This document shows, piece after piece, positions 5,710 through 6,525 of a stretch of DNA of 6,525 nt (the first letter of the stretch is position 1; each line of letters begins with the position of its first letter). Source of the stretch: JBFWNZ01 sp050250795 (lineage in GTDB: Bacteria; Pseudomonadota; Alphaproteobacteria; UBA8366); assembly GCA_050250795.1 (NCBI GenBank), contig JBFWNZ010000225.1, positions 1-6,525 of the forward strand, given 5' to 3'. Position numbers and translations under genes: made by a program. The notes below the pieces were generated by a model, which was given only the letters and a program-made list of their open reading frames with translations, searched no databases and was not told where the DNA came from.

Positions 5710-6525
5710 TCACATTCCGTGCGCGACCTGGCGCGTGTTGCTCTTCATCAGATTGCGATAGCGCGCGAGGGCCCAGAGCGGGAAATAGTACCGATAGCCG
5801 TGGTAACGCAGGTAAAAGACCCGCGGGAAGCCGACGGCGGTGTACCAGGGTTCGTCCCATTCCGCGCCATTGCGCGGGGCGGCCAGAAGGTATTGGACGC
5901 CGCGCCGCACGGCGTCGCTCTCGACCTCGCCGGCGGCCATCAGGCCGAGCAGAGCCCAGGCCGTCTGCGACGCGGTGCTTTCCTTGCATTCGTCGCGCCG
6001 CTGTTCCCAATAGGTCGCGCCGTCTTCACCCCAGCCGCCATCTGCACGCTGCCGCGATTCCAGCCACGCCACGGCGCGGCGGATATAGGGCTGGGACATG
6101 TCCTCGCCGGCGGCGTTCAGCGCGCACAGCACGGACCATGTGCCGTAGACGTAATTGGTTCCCCAGCGGCCGAACCAGGAGCCGTCAGGCTGCTGCGACT
6201 TGCGCAGGAACTCGATGCCGCGCCGGACTGAGATATGGTCGCGGCCATGCCCAAGCTGGACCAGCATGCTGATGCAGCGGGCCGTCACATCCTCGGTCGG
6301 CGGATCGAGCAGAGCGCCGTGATCCGCGAAGGGGATGTTGTTCAGGACATAATGGGTGTTGTCGATGTCGAAGGCACCCCAGCCGCCGTTCTTGCTCTGC
6401 ATCCCGATGATCCACTCGACAGCCCGGTCGAGATTGGGCTTGTGAGCAGGATCGCCGGCACGGTGCAGCGCCATCGCGACGACGGCCGTGTCGTCGACAT
6501 CGGGGTAATGGTCGTTGCGGTACTG
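5710..6525 (-). CDS. shc: Squalene-hopene cyclase, C-terminal part (truncated at window edge)
   Basis: The visible 271 residues are the C-terminal part of squalene-hopene cyclase (Shc, also HpnF), a membrane-associated class II terpene cyclase that converts squalene to hopene and hopanol. The frame is open to the right edge; the family is about 630-660 residues, so some 370-400 are outside. The catalytic DxDD motif is just inside the window as DVDDTA (residues 9-14; the four DVDD codons lie at 6490-6501). Three QxxxGxW repeats, which tie the helices together, are at 43-49, 111-117 and 159-165. The active-site aromatic cluster near the C-terminus (GFPRVFYLRYHGY) keeps F233, F237, Y241 and Y244, matching F601, F605, Y609 and Y612 of the Alicyclobacillus enzyme as I align them. 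Two differences from that enzyme are F52 for Tyr420 and R83 for His451, which is the proteobacterial/Zymomonas pattern. The end is a short polar tail after the PLWALARYRN helix. hpnG follows after 16 nt in the same orientation. Confidence 0.97.
   Translation of the reverse strand, partial: QYRNDHYPDVDDTAVVAMALHRAGDPAHKPNLDRAVEWIIGMQSKNGGWGAFDIDNTHYVLNNIPFADHGALLDPPTEDVTARCISMLVQLGHGRDHISVRRGIEFLRKSQQPDGSWFGRWGTNYVYGTWSVLCALNAAGEDMSQPYIRRAVAWLESRQRADGGWGEDGATYWEQRRDECKESTASQTAWALLGLMAAGEVESDAVRRGVQYLLAAPRNGAEWDEPWYTAVGFPRVFYLRYHGYRYYFPLWALARYRNLMKSNTRQVAHGM

Noticed and set aside
5400..6272. Plus-strand open frames (290 and 227 codons) opposite hpnG and shc
   Set aside because: They are Arg/Ala/Pro-rich with no domains, and they lie opposite two recognised genes.
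1..6525. CRISPR arrays, tRNA or rRNA genes, insertion sequences, attachment sites
   Set aside because: No regularly spaced repeats, tRNA-like folds, transposase motifs or terminal inverted repeats are visible. Almost all the sequence is explained by the six hopanoid-pathway genes.

Overview
The window is a stretch of a bacterial hopanoid (sterol-like triterpenoid lipid) biosynthesis locus. It is GC-rich throughout, with G/C-dominated third codon positions. The gene set (hpnN, hpnA, ispH, hpnH, hpnG, shc) and the proteobacterial style of the proteins point to an alphaproteobacterium. A Rhodospirillales/Acetobacteraceae-like host is a guess; I cannot fix the genus from the sequence alone.

Layout. 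On the plus strand there are four genes: a left-truncated hpnN (RND hopanoid transporter, 2-1780), hpnA (hopanoid-associated NAD-dependent epimerase/dehydratase, 1777-2784) joined to it by an ATGA overlap, a 136-nt intergenic gap, ispH (2921-3853), and hpnH (radical SAM adenosyl transferase, 3918-5069). On the minus strand, running towards them, are shc (squalene-hopene cyclase, truncated at the right edge, 5710-6525) and then hpnG (nucleosidase/phosphorylase-like, 5010-5693). The two sets are convergent, and hpnH and hpnG overlap tail to tail by 60 nt. Coding density is near complete. The only non-coding stretch of note is 2785-2920, which holds an AT-rich palindrome, a weak promoter-like pair and a strong GC hairpin just ahead of the ispH ribosome binding site.

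How the genes work together. IspH makes IPP and DMAPP, the C5 units from which squalene is built. Shc cyclises squalene to hopene/hopanol. HpnH attaches a 5'-deoxyadenosyl group to diploptene to give adenosylhopane, and HpnG removes adenine on the way to ribosylhopane and the C35 bacteriohopanepolyols. HpnN is the transporter linked to moving hopanoids to the outer membrane. HpnA is a conserved cluster member whose exact step is not settled. The window therefore covers precursor supply, cyclisation, side-chain start and export.

All six genes belong to described families and look intact where visible. I see no undescribed system, mobile element, CRISPR array or RNA gene. The points worth a second look are the opposing hpnH/hpnG arrangement with overlapping 3' ends, the structured ispH leader, the Zymomonas-type active-site residues in Shc, and a cysteine-rich C-terminal region in HpnH.
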